From Flavobacterium xueshanense (GTDB taxonomy: Bacteria; Bacteroidota; Bacteroidia; Flavobacteriales; Flavobacteriaceae), in the NCBI RefSeq assembly GCF_900112975.1, contig NZ_FONQ01000002.1, positions 310,001 through 374,000 on the forward strand: 64,000 bases of DNA. Reading direction: 5' to 3'. Shown in pieces: positions 53,809 through 62,097 of this stretch (within the stretch, counting starts at the first letter, position 1; every line of letters begins with the position of its first letter). The translations under genes were made by a program, and so were the position numbers. Below the pieces are notes generated by a model that was not told the origin of the DNA, searched no databases, and saw only the letters and a program-made list of their open reading frames with translations.

Positions 53809-54933
53809 CTAATTAGGTATGATTTTAATAATTCCTTTTCCTTCTACGCCCATATAAATATAGCCATCTGGACCTTGTGCCACATTACGTACACGACCAA
53901 TATCGGTTGCGATTTTTTGTCTGCCGATAACTTCATTGCCTTTCAACTTTAGCAATTCAAGATATTGGAATTTTAAAGAACCAACCAATAAATGCCCTTT
54001 CCAGTCCGGATATTTGTCGCTGGTAACAAAAGTCATTCCGCTAGGAGCGATAGAAGGCAACCAATAATAAATAGGTTTTTCAATGCCTGGTTTTTCATTT
54101 TCTTTGCTGATGGTTGTTCCGTCATAATCGATGCCATAAGTGACTACAGGCCATCCATAATTGACTCCTTTTTTGATAATGTTGATTTCATCCCCACCTT
54201 GAGGACCGTGTTCATGTGCCCAAATTGCTCCTGTTACGGGGTTTTTTGCCATTCCTTGCGGGTTGCGATTGCCATAGGTGTAAATCGCTTCTTTTGCTTC
54301 AGCCTGTCCTACAAATGGATTGTCTTTTGGAATACTTCCGTCATCATTTAAACGGTATATTTTTCCACCGTCGCGTTTAATATCTTGCGGATTTACAAAA
54401 TGTTCGCCGCGCTCTCCAATAGAGAAATATAAATAGCCATCGCCATCAAATACAATTCGGGAACCAAAATGCTGCCCTTTTGTAGTGTTGGGAGTGGCTT
54501 TGTAAAGCGATTCAATTTGTGTCAGACTTCCGTCCAATAATTTTGCTCGAATGAGTTTTGTGTGACCGCCAGTTCCTTCCCCTTCATCGGAAGCATACGT
54601 CATATAAATCCAGCCATTTTTAGCATAATCAGGATGCAGTACGATGTCTAACAATCCGCCTTGTCCACGAGAATATACTTTAGGAACATTTTTGATTTCG
54701 GTTTTTGTACCGTTTTTGACTTGATATAAAATACCGCTTTTTTCAGTAACTAACATGCTGCCGTCTGGCAACCAAGTCATTCCCCAGGGAATAGCAATAT
54801 CTGAAACTACGGTTTCGAGCGTGTAATTTTTTACTTCGTCTTTAATGGGGATGTCATTGGATTTGACTTGCGCATCGCAACTGAAAGAAAGGAATGATAT
54901 CATTGAAAGTGAAACTAATTTGATTTTTTTCAT
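53809..54933 (-). CDS. PQQ-dependent sugar dehydrogenase (Gdh-B/YliI type) lipoprotein
   Basis: The protein is 374 residues from the ATG of MKKIKLVSLSMISFLSFSCD. I drop 34 upstream in-frame codons because they lack a signal peptide. The lipobox is SFSC. The six-bladed propeller has IPWGMTWLPDGSMLVTEKSG, GQGGLLDIVLHPDY, GQHFGSRIVFDGDGYLYFS with IGERG, and YGNRNPQGM followed by HEHGPQGGDEIN, the PQQ and substrate site of soluble aldose dehydrogenases. It oxidises an aldose outside the cytoplasm and would pass electrons to the adjoining cytochrome c. Confidence 0.92.
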   Translation of the reverse strand: MKKIKLVSLSMISFLSFSCDAQVKSNDIPIKDEVKNYTLETVVSDIAIPWGMTWLPDGSMLVTEKSGILYQVKNGTKTEIKNVPKVYSRGQGGLLDIVLHPDYAKNGWIYMTYASDEGEGTGGHTKLIRAKLLDGSLTQIESLYKATPNTTKGQHFGSRIVFDGDGYLYFSIGERGEHFVNPQDIKRDGGKIYRLNDDGSIPKDNPFVGQAEAKEAIYTYGNRNPQGMAKNPVTGAIWAHEHGPQGGDEINIIKKGVNYGWPVVTYGIDYDGTTISKENEKPGIEKPIYYWLPSIAPSGMTFVTSDKYPDWKGHLLVGSLKFQYLELLKLKGNEVIGRQKIATDIGRVRNVAQGPDGYIYMGVEGKGIIKIIPN

Positions 54934-55228
54934 GAGTTTTATTTTTGGGCATTTTAAAATAAATAAATCTTTTAAAGATAGTAAAAGAGGATTTAAAAAT
55001 TTAAAAAGGTGTATATTTTTGCTTAGAATTAACAAAACATAATTATTGAAGTCCTGTTTTTGATGTCAGAATTCAAATAGTTTTTTATAATCTTCCAAAT
55101 CTAAATATTAAATACTTTTTTACGACACATTGAAATTAAATATTTTATTAATTTTGGAATAAGAAGTTGAAACAAAATTAATATTGCCCTTCAAAGCTTT
55201 ATTTTACTACCGATTTAAATTATTTGTT

Positions 55229-55236
55229 TAACTTTG
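55229..55236 (+). promoter_or_regulatory. -7 promoter element (TAACTTTG)
   Basis: A perfect TAnnTTTG followed by C, about 200 bases before the DUF2452 gene. The 500-base gap 54934-55433 otherwise holds only an open frame of 17 codons from 55268 that I do not count as a gene. A shorter leader cannot be excluded. Confidence 0.4.
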
Positions 55237-55433
55237 CATCAATATCATTAAACAAAATAGCTTTTAAAATGTACGTTTTGAAATTTGTAAATCCACTTTT
55301 GCTTTCAACCGAATATTGGTAGATATAAAAAAGTATTGCAAGAACAAGCATTTTAAACTCATTTTAAAAATTATAGATGAAATGTTACTGATTGATTCCT
55401 CGGAATTAATTGGAAAAAATAAATTAAAATTTG

Positions 55434-55853
55434 ATGAAAAATAAAAAACCAGATAATGTTGTATATTCAGTCGAAAAAGGTTTTAATGCGAACGTATTGC
55501 CTTACGCTACAAATGTTGGAGCCCCGGTAATCAGGGTTGATGATGTGGTTTCTTGGAAAAGTAGAGGGATTGACAATGTGAATAAAGAGCTTGGAAATAA
55601 GTTTAACGAACTGAAGCTGCAATATCAAAAGTTGATGCAAGAATACGAATGGAATGAATTAGTGTACAGCGCTAAATTTTCATTTGAACCCGTTATTGGT
55701 GAAATTTATCATTTGTACAGAGATGCCACAGGGGTAAATTTTCTTTCTTTAATAGGACCTGATGAATGGAACAAGGAACATATTGGCACCTTTAAACTCA
55801 ACAGTGATAAAAAATGGATTCTCCTGAATGCACAAGATTCCCATCTCTATTAA
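55434..55853 (+). CDS. DUF2452 protein
   Basis: The protein is 139 residues from the second of two adjacent starts (TTG-ATG). It has an N-terminal VYSVEKGFNANVLPYATNVG, a helical middle, and FEPVIGEIYHLYRDATGVNF then LSLIGPDEW, the conserved core of DUF2452 in Bacteroidota. It is soluble, with no known function. It stands alone between long non-coding stretches. Confidence 0.82.
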   Translation: MKNKKPDNVVYSVEKGFNANVLPYATNVGAPVIRVDDVVSWKSRGIDNVNKELGNKFNELKLQYQKLMQEYEWNELVYSAKFSFEPVIGEIYHLYRDATGVNFLSLIGPDEWNKEHIGTFKLNSDKKWILLNAQDSHLY

Positions 55854-56203
55854 ATTAAAATAACCGAGATCATTTGGGGATATAGCGTTTATTTATATTT
55901 CTAAACCCAGAATTGATTTACTGAAGTGTACTATCTAAGAGAGCATAATCCCTTTTCATTGATTTTAGTCGGACTGATAACAAACAGAATTGTGATTTTT
56001 TCTTTGTGCATGTTTCCAATTGATTTTGAGTTAAACAATTGGCATAACAATTCGGAATTCTAAAATGGGTACCTCGAGATTTTAGATGGGTACCGCAATG
56101 GGTACCTTTTTTTATCAAAAAACCGGTCAAAGTTGTCAAATGACGAAATTTCCATTTTTCAATAAAACATCGTGAAGTCCAGCTTTCACTACCGCTTTAA
56201 AAC
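55854..56203. other. non-coding stretch with three ATGGGTACC boxes
   Basis: GGGTACC occurs at 56067-56073, 56088-56094 and 56100-56106, each after AT. Read on the minus strand it gives a Gly-Thr-His repeat inside a 73-codon frame (55918-56139). That frame lacks a signal, a clear ribosome site and a recognisable fold, and I do not call it a gene. It may be the tail of a decayed integrase-type gene next to the tRNA. Confidence 0.35.
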
Positions 56204-56236
56204 AAAAAAGACCTTACATCACTGTAAAGTCTTTTT
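56204..56236 (-). terminator. terminator of the tRNA-Asn gene
   Basis: On the minus strand AAAAGACTTTACA pairs with TGTAAGGTCTTTT (one G-T), loop GTGA, followed by a T run, just 7 bases after the tRNA 3' end. Confidence 0.85.
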
Positions 56237-56242
56237 AAAAAG

Positions 56243-56316
56243 CTCCCTCTCTTGGGCTCGAACCAAGGACCCTCTGATTAACAGTCAGATGCTCTAACCA
56301 ACTGAGCTAAGAAGGA
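56243..56316 (-). tRNA. tRNA-Asn (anticodon GTT)
   Basis: A 74-base cloverleaf. Acceptor stem TCCTTCT/AGAGGGA has one G-T pair; the discriminator is G. The D arm is AGCTCAGTTGGTTAGAGC. The anticodon stem is TCTGA/TCAGA around CTGTTAA, giving anticodon GTT. The T arm contains GGTTCGAGCCC. The CCA end is not encoded. No integrase is seen next to it in this window, although the non-coding stretch downstream has odd repeats. Confidence 0.96.
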
Positions 56317-56454
56317 AACTGTATGTTTTTATTCTTGTAATGAATGAACGTTTTTATATGCTTATTTGTGAAGTGTGTTTCACTTGTAAAGCGGTGCAAA
56401 GATAGGCTATCATTTGGTTTGTGCAAATAAAAATCAAACTTTTTTTATTTTTTT

Positions 56455-57795
56455 TTACTTCCCTACAATTGCCTTGTATATATCATTTCCGTTAGCAAAT
56501 AATAACAGTGTTATAAGTAATACGAAACCAACCATTTGCGCATTCTCTAGGAATTTGTCACTTGGTTTTTTACCGCTGATGATTTCATATAATAAAAACA
56601 TAACGTGTCCACCATCAAGTGCCGGAATAGGCAATAAGTTCATTACACCAAGCATTATGGATAATAAAGCGGTGATGTTCCAGAAAACTTCCCAGCTCCA
56701 AGTATTAGGGAAAACATTATAAATAGCATGAAATCCTCCTACTTGCTTGTAGGCTTTAGTTTCTGGATTGAAAATCATTTTGAGTTGTTTTCCGTAACCA
56801 AATAATTTGTCTTTACCCCTTTTTAGACCGACCGGGATGGATTCAGTAAGAGAATATTTTTTTTCTGTTATTTTGTAATATCCTAATTTAGCTAATAATG
56901 AGGCCTCTAATTCGCCAAGTTGTACACCTAGCTTGCCATCTTTGGATACAACAACTTGTATTTGCTGTTCTTTTTGGTTTCTAATAATGGTAGCAGTAAT
57001 AGTTTTGTTTTTATTATTTAACAAAATCTTTTTGACTTGATCCATATATTTGGCTTCTTGTCCATCCAAAGCTAAAAGTAGGTCATGTGCTTTTAAATTT
57101 TTATTAGTGGATTCCGCTGGAATTTCATTTATATAAAATGGTATTCTCATTGAAGCCGGAGGAACACCTTCTTCTTTTCTTTGATCAGCAAAATCAATTG
57201 GCATGGTTATTTCTTTTTGAACACCATTTCTATCGATTAATACTCTTTTTGACATCACAAGGTTCATGTTTAAGTCATTGTCAATTTTTTCAAGCTTTTC
57301 ATCATCAATTGATATTATTTTATCTCCCGTTTTGAAACCAGCTTTCATCATGGCTTGACTTTCAATGTTCAATCCATCTTTCAAATCCTCATTAGCAATG
57401 TAGGTATCGCCATAAGCAAATGCCATTCCGATATATATAATGAAAGCCAAAATAAAATTTACGGTAACGCCTCCCAACATAATAATCAAACGTTGCCAAG
57501 CGGGTTTTGAACGAAATTCCCATGGTTGCGGTGGCAAAGCCATTTGTTCCTTGTCCATACTCTCGTCAATCATTCCCGAAATTTTCACATAACCGCCCAA
57601 AGGCAACCATCCGATACCGTATTCAGTTTCGCCAATTTTCTTTTTTATAAGGGAGTATTTAACATCAAAAAACAAATAGAATTTTTCGACTCTGGTTTTA
57701 AACAATTTAGCAGGAATGAAATGTCCTAATTCGTGAAGTATAATCAGTAATGATAAGCTCAATAAAAATTGAGAAAGCTTGATAACTATGTCCAT
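56455..57795 (-). CDS. rseP: RIP metalloprotease (site-2 protease)
   Basis: The 446-residue membrane protease has the zinc site HELGH at residues 21-25 in the first helix. GIGWLPLGGYVKISG near residue 60 is the next conserved loop. A PDZ region follows around residues 130-300 (KTGDKIISIDDEKLEKI, then DLLLALDGQEAKYMDQ). The second catalytic motif is NLLPIPALDGGHVMF near residue 400. It cleaves membrane-bound anti-sigma factors or signal-peptide remnants within the bilayer. It is monocistronic, with its own promoter. Confidence 0.95.
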   Translation of the reverse strand: MDIVIKLSQFLLSLSLLIILHELGHFIPAKLFKTRVEKFYLFFDVKYSLIKKKIGETEYGIGWLPLGGYVKISGMIDESMDKEQMALPPQPWEFRSKPAWQRLIIMLGGVTVNFILAFIIYIGMAFAYGDTYIANEDLKDGLNIESQAMMKAGFKTGDKIISIDDEKLEKIDNDLNMNLVMSKRVLIDRNGVQKEITMPIDFADQRKEEGVPPASMRIPFYINEIPAESTNKNLKAHDLLLALDGQEAKYMDQVKKILLNNKNKTITATIIRNQKEQQIQVVVSKDGKLGVQLGELEASLLAKLGYYKITEKKYSLTESIPVGLKRGKDKLFGYGKQLKMIFNPETKAYKQVGGFHAIYNVFPNTWSWEVFWNITALLSIMLGVMNLLPIPALDGGHVMFLLYEIISGKKPSDKFLENAQMVGFVLLITLLLFANGNDIYKAIVGK

Positions 57796-57823
57796 TTTTT
57801 AATTTTAGTTCTTTTATAACTCA

Positions 57824-57857
57824 CAAAAGTAAGGTTTTCTATTTGTTTATTTTACAA
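57824..57857 (-). promoter_or_regulatory. rseP promoter, TTG-N23-TACTTTTG
   Basis: TACTTTTG (57824-57831) and TTG (57855-57857) on the minus strand, 23 bases apart. The -7 element is 28 bases before the ATG. Confidence 0.6.
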
Positions 57858-57985
57858 TAATTGTTCCATACCATTTTAAATGTTTGTTAATTAATGGAAA
57901 TTGAATTCTAAGTTTGATTTGTGAATCTTAACTTTACTTTTTTGAAATGAGTATTTCTTGTTTCTTTCACTTTTAAAATAAGGAT

Positions 57986-59053
57986 ATGTCGTCAAAATTA
58001 TTTTCTCCTCTTCAAATAAAAAGCATCACTCTAAAAAATAGAATTACAATTTCACCGATGTGCCAATATTCTGCTCAAGATGGTTTTGCCAATGATTGGC
58101 ATCTCGTACATCTGGGAAGCCGTGCCAGTGGTGGTGCGGGACTAATCATTCAGGAAGCGACTTCAGTTTCTCCCGAAGGCCGAATTTCTCCCGAGGATTT
58201 GGGACTCTGGAAAAACGAGCAAATCGAAAAAATGCAGCAGATTAATCAATTTATTATCAGTCAGAAATCGGTTCCCGGAATCCAATTGGCGCATGCCGGA
58301 AGAAAAGCAAGTGCCGCATCACCTTGGAACGGAAGCCGAAAACTAGACGCAACACAAGGCGGTTGGGATACCGTAGCGCCAAGTGCTGTGGCCTATCATG
58401 ACAATGAAAAATCACCTGTTGCATTAGATAAAACGGGAATTCAAAAAGTAGTTTGCGACTTTCAATTAGCTACAAAAAGAGCCGTTGAGGCGGGTTTTCA
58501 AGTATTGGAAATCCATGCGGCGCACGGGTATTTGTTGCATCAGTTTCTTTCGCCATTATCTAATTTTAGAACCGATGCGTATGGCGGAACTTTCGAAAAC
58601 CGAATCCGTTTGACTCTCGAAGTAGTCGAATCCGTTCAATCAGAATGGCCGGACAATTTGCCTTTATTCGTTAGGATTTCCGCGACAGACTGGGCAGAAG
58701 GCGGCTGGAACTTAGAGGAATCGGTACAGCTTTCGAAAATATTAAAAGAAAAAGGAGTCGATTTAATCGATGTTTCTTCAGGAGGATTAGTCTCGCACCA
58801 ACAAATTCCGTTGGGTCCAAATTACCAAGTTCCTTTTGCGGAAAGCATTAAAAATGAAACCGGAATCCTAACTGGCGCCGTAGGTTTAATTACGGATGCC
58901 GTTCAAGCTGAAAAAATTGTAGCTACAGGAAAAGCAGATTTAGTGTTATTCGCCAGAGAATCCCTTAGAAATCCGAATCTGGGATTGACATTCGCCCATG
59001 ATTTAAACGCGGATATTCAATGGCCAGAACAATACGAAAGAGCTAAAATTTAA
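57986..59053 (+). CDS. NADH:flavin oxidoreductase, old yellow enzyme (YqjM-like)
   Basis: The 355-residue FMN barrel enzyme carries ISPMCQYSAQDGFANDWHLV, giving Cys26 and Tyr28 as in YqjM. AHAGRKAS follows near residue 105. The substrate His pair is in EIHAAHGYLLHQFLSPLSN near residue 175, and TDAYGGTFENR comes next. It reduces activated C=C bonds with NADPH or NADH. The physiological substrate is unknown. It is 155 bases from the next gene. Confidence 0.94.
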   Translation: MSSKLFSPLQIKSITLKNRITISPMCQYSAQDGFANDWHLVHLGSRASGGAGLIIQEATSVSPEGRISPEDLGLWKNEQIEKMQQINQFIISQKSVPGIQLAHAGRKASAASPWNGSRKLDATQGGWDTVAPSAVAYHDNEKSPVALDKTGIQKVVCDFQLATKRAVEAGFQVLEIHAAHGYLLHQFLSPLSNFRTDAYGGTFENRIRLTLEVVESVQSEWPDNLPLFVRISATDWAEGGWNLEESVQLSKILKEKGVDLIDVSSGGLVSHQQIPLGPNYQVPFAESIKNETGILTGAVGLITDAVQAEKIVATGKADLVLFARESLRNPNLGLTFAHDLNADIQWPEQYERAKI

Positions 59054-59060
59054 TAAAATC

Positions 59061-59092
59061 TAATCACGAATTTCACGAATTGGCACTAATTA
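59061..59092 (+). repeat. dispersed repeat fragment (CACGAATTTCACGAATT)
   Basis: ATCACGAATTTCACGAATTG followed by GCACTAATT. I recognise this as a common flavobacterial intergenic repeat from memory. It is a single arm here; no matching inverted arm is found nearby. Confidence 0.4.
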
Positions 59093-59208
59093 TTGGGAGT
59101 GAATTTCAGAGGTAAAATTTCAGAGTTAGCCATTTCACCCAGTTCTTCTGTAAACTTATATGATTTATTTGTTTAAAACACACACGTTACTAATTTGAAA
59201 AATACGAT

Positions 59209-60249
59209 ATGCAAAAAATAAAAACAGCATTGCTCTCTTACGGCATGTCCGGAAAAGTATTTCATGCTCCTTTTTTAAATTTTCACACGGGATTTGAACT
59301 TCTTGGTTCTTGGGAACGAAGTAAAAAATTAATCCACCAGGATTTTCCTGCGTTAAAAAGCTACACGTCAATAGAGGAAGTATTGCAAGATGATGTAGAT
59401 TTAGTCATCGTAAACACTCCGGTGGAAACGCATTATGAATATGCAAAAGAGGTTCTTTTGGCCGGAAAACATGCCATAGTCGAAAAAGCATTTACTACTA
59501 CTGTTGCCCAAGCGCAGGAATTAGCAGCTATCGCCAAAGAAAAAGGGCTAAAGCTCGCCGTTTTCCAAAACAGAAGATGGGACAGCGATTTCAAAACCGT
59601 ACAGAAAATTATTTCAGACAAAGTATTGGGTGACATCGTGGAAGCCGAATTCCATTTTGACCGCTATAATCCTATTTTAAGTCCAAAGCAACACAAAGAA
59701 ACCGCCAATTCTGGTGCAGGCATTCTAAAGGATTTAGGGCCTCATTTAATTGATCAGGCGTTGTGTTTATTTGGTTTACCACAATCAGTTTTTGCGGATA
59801 TTCGCATCACGCGGGAACATTCTTTAGTAGATGATTACATTGATATTTTACTGTATTATTCCAATTTTCGTGTCCGACTCAAAGCTGGATTTTTTGTGCG
59901 CGAAGCCATTCCGGCGTATGTTATTCATGGAAAAAAAGGTTCTTTCCTAAAACCGCGTGGTGATGTACAGGAAGACGAATTGAAAGTAGGAAATAAACCA
60001 AATTTAGAAACGTGGGGAACGGAATCCATTGAAAGACGGGGACTTTTGCACACTGAAATTAATGGAGAAATTATTCAGGAAATTATATCCACACTTCAAG
60101 GGAATTATTATGATTTTTTTGACGGAATTTATCATTCGATTGTAAATGACTTAACCGAACCGGTGACGGCTCAAGATGGTCTGCATGTAATGCAAATTAT
60201 TGAAGCTGCAATCCAAAGCAGTGTGCAGAAAAAAGTAATTGACCTATAA
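59209..60249 (+). CDS. Gfo/Idh/MocA family oxidoreductase
   Basis: The 346-residue NAD(P)-dependent oxidoreductase has ALLSYGMSGKVFHAPFLNFH as its Rossmann loop. VDLVIVNTPVETHYEYAKEV and HAIVEKAFTTT carry the EK motif near residue 93. GAGILKDLGPHLIDQALCLF near residue 165 supplies the HxxD-type catalytic pair. The YSG-A-S-G form of the loop is normal for YdgJ/YhhX relatives. Substrate is a sugar or inositol derivative, not determinable. Followed by a hairpin repeat. Confidence 0.93.
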   Translation: MQKIKTALLSYGMSGKVFHAPFLNFHTGFELLGSWERSKKLIHQDFPALKSYTSIEEVLQDDVDLVIVNTPVETHYEYAKEVLLAGKHAIVEKAFTTTVAQAQELAAIAKEKGLKLAVFQNRRWDSDFKTVQKIISDKVLGDIVEAEFHFDRYNPILSPKQHKETANSGAGILKDLGPHLIDQALCLFGLPQSVFADIRITREHSLVDDYIDILLYYSNFRVRLKAGFFVREAIPAYVIHGKKGSFLKPRGDVQEDELKVGNKPNLETWGTESIERRGLLHTEINGEIIQEIISTLQGNYYDFFDGIYHSIVNDLTEPVTAQDGLHVMQIIEAAIQSSVQKKVIDL

Positions 60250-60253
60250 AATC

Positions 60254-60308
60254 TACCGCGAATTCGCTTATTTTTAAAAAAGTCTAAAAAATTAGCGAAT
60301 TCGTGGTA
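60254..60308 (+). repeat. extragenic palindrome, GCTAATTCGC family
   Basis: TACCGCGAATTCGCT and AGCGAATTCGTGGTA arms with an A/T-rich centre, starting 5 bases after the oxidoreductase stop. It is likely to act as its terminator. It is related to the element at 19672. Confidence 0.6.
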
Positions 60309-60357
60309 ATTACTTTTTATGAACAATAACGTTGTATTTTTCCTCAAATGTGTTGTT

Positions 60358-60391
60358 TTGACACAACTAATGATTGCTTTTTGTAATTTTG
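60358..60391 (+). promoter_or_regulatory. promoter, TTG-N23-TAATTTTG
   Basis: TTG (60358-60360) and a perfect -7 TAATTTTG (60384-60391), 23 bases apart, 28 bases before the TTG start of the MFS gene. TGTTGTTTTGACACAAC around the -33 is partly palindromic and may bind a regulator. Confidence 0.6.
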
Positions 60392-60418
60392 ACCCAATAA
60401 ATGCTAAAATAAATCACT

Positions 60419-61630
60419 TTGATAGATTTAAACTTTTTAGGAAGGTCAAAAACGAAAGCCAAATTCAAAAAAACTTACAAAGACGCTAAGGTTTCTTATT
60501 TGAACCGAATTCGTTGGGCTGTTTCCATGTTTTATTTTGGCATGGGTTTGTGTTTTGCCACTTGGGCCAGCCGAATTCCGGATATAAAAACCGCTTTACA
60601 CCTCAGCGAAGGCGATTTGGGAAGTATTTTATTCGCTTTGCCATTAGGTCAATTAGTGATAATGCCTTTTTCGGGAAAATTAGTCACTCGTTTTGGCAGC
60701 CACAGAATCTTAATATTTTCCCTTTTGTTATATGTTTTTAGCATGACAAATTTAGGTTTAGCTGCGGCGGCTTGGCAATTGTCATTGGGATTATTCGTGT
60801 TTGGAATCTTTGGAAATCTATCTAATATTGCCGTAAACACACAAGGCGTTTACACCGAAGTGCTTTTCAAAAAAACCATTATGTCCTCTTTTCATGGGAT
60901 GTGGAGTTTTGCCGGATTTATGGGAGCATTAGTAGGATTAGGAATGCTTGCTTTTAAGTTAACACCTTACATTCACTTTCTCATTGTTGGCGGAATCGTG
61001 TTTTTGATGATGGCGTTCAATTATAAATTTTTAATAAAAGCCAAAGAAACCATCAAAGCCGAAAAGAAAAAACTTTTTTCAAAACCGGATAGCGCGCTAA
61101 TTTGGTTGGGAATAATCGGATTCTGTTGCATGGCCAGCGAGGGCGTAATGTTCGACTGGAGCGGTGTTTATTTCAAAGATGTCATCAAAGCGCCTGGACC
61201 ATTATTCATTCTGGGATACACTTCTTTTATGATTATGATGGCCGGCGGACGTTTCTTAGGAGATGGCCTGATCCGTAAATTTGGACGAAAAACGGTCTTA
61301 CAAATCAGCGGAATCATGATATCAGCTGGACTTTTTACAGCAGTATTTTTTCCGTTTGTCATTCCAGCAACCATCGCATTTATGTTTGTTGGTTTGGGAG
61401 TTTCCACCATCGTTCCCACGGTATATAGTGTTGCCGGAAAAACCCCCAACGTATCGCCCAGCGTAGCCTTGACCACAGTTTCCAGCGTCAGTTTCTTAGG
61501 TTTTCTTATGGGTCCGCCAATTATCGGGTACATTGCGGAGCTATCAAGCCTCAGATTTTCATTCGCATTCATCGGTATTTTTGGAATTCTTATCTCCTTA
61601 ATGGTGTCCCGAATCAAAGCAATCGAATAG
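60419..61630 (+). CDS. MFS transporter (fucose permease-like)
   Basis: The protein is 403 residues with 12 membrane helices. RIRWAVSMFYFGMGLCFATW starts helix 1, ASRIPDIKTALHLSEGDLGS and GKLVTRFGSHRIL follow (the loop 2-3 motif), and DGLIRKFGRKTVL repeats it in the second half. The start is uncertain. TTG at 60419 fits the promoter but adds a basic tail of about 30 residues; a TTG at about 60500 is an alternative. It exports or imports an unknown small molecule. Confidence 0.85.
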   Translation: MIDLNFLGRSKTKAKFKKTYKDAKVSYLNRIRWAVSMFYFGMGLCFATWASRIPDIKTALHLSEGDLGSILFALPLGQLVIMPFSGKLVTRFGSHRILIFSLLLYVFSMTNLGLAAAAWQLSLGLFVFGIFGNLSNIAVNTQGVYTEVLFKKTIMSSFHGMWSFAGFMGALVGLGMLAFKLTPYIHFLIVGGIVFLMMAFNYKFLIKAKETIKAEKKKLFSKPDSALIWLGIIGFCCMASEGVMFDWSGVYFKDVIKAPGPLFILGYTSFMIMMAGGRFLGDGLIRKFGRKTVLQISGIMISAGLFTAVFFPFVIPATIAFMFVGLGVSTIVPTVYSVAGKTPNVSPSVALTTVSSVSFLGFLMGPPIIGYIAELSSLRFSFAFIGIFGILISLMVSRIKAIE

Positions 61631-61680
61631 ATAGAAGTATTTAGGAGCACTATATTTCGTTTCCATAAAAATAAATTCTC

Positions 61681-61755
61681 CCGCTGTTCGCAGTATCTTT
61701 CCAGTCCTGAAAAAGCTCAGGACTGGAAAGGATACTTGCTGCCATCAGGGCTATT
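61681..61755 (+). repeat. hairpin element with conserved flanks, copy B
   Basis: Perfect 14-base stem CTTTCCAGTCCTGA (61697-61710) with its complement (61717-61730) and a 6-base loop. The left flank is CCGCTGTTCGCAGTAT; the right flank is GATACTTGCTGCCATCAGGG plus CTATT. The stem sequence is unrelated to copies A and C. Confidence 0.65.
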
Positions 61756-62097
61756 AAATTCGTTTCTATTTCCTAAGAACTTTCCCTTAAAATAGATTCA
61801 ATAAAAATATTTTCATTGAAAATCAATATGTTAGTATTTTTTTTATACATTTAACATTATAATTCTTTCATAGATTATTTTGATTTGATACTGCATGCAA
61901 AATACCACTTAGTTGGCAGTATCGTATTTAAGGTTTATACCACTTTTTCCAAAATTCAATTTTAATTATTTTAACGTTATCCCATTTCGGATAATGTTTT
62001 CATGTTTGTAGTTCAACCGTTACATGTGATTGTAGCGATTGAACTACTTATTGGATTTTCAGCTTTTAAAAAATATAAACCATCATCCGTTGCATCT
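61756..62097. other. AT-rich leader before the TonB receptor
   Basis: No gene, RNA or repeat that I can support. A loosely matching promoter (ATAATGTTTTC near 61990) may serve the receptor gene. No riboswitch-like motif was recognised. Confidence 0.4.

Noticed and set aside
55918-56139. 73-codon minus-strand frame with Gly-Thr-His repeats
   Set aside because: No ribosome site, signal, fold or coding bias that I can see; the repeats are explained by the DNA boxes. Kept only as part of a non-coding stretch.
61168-61650. 160-codon minus-strand frame over the MFS gene
   Set aside because: Shadow frame; the plus strand has the conserved MFS motifs and its own promoter.
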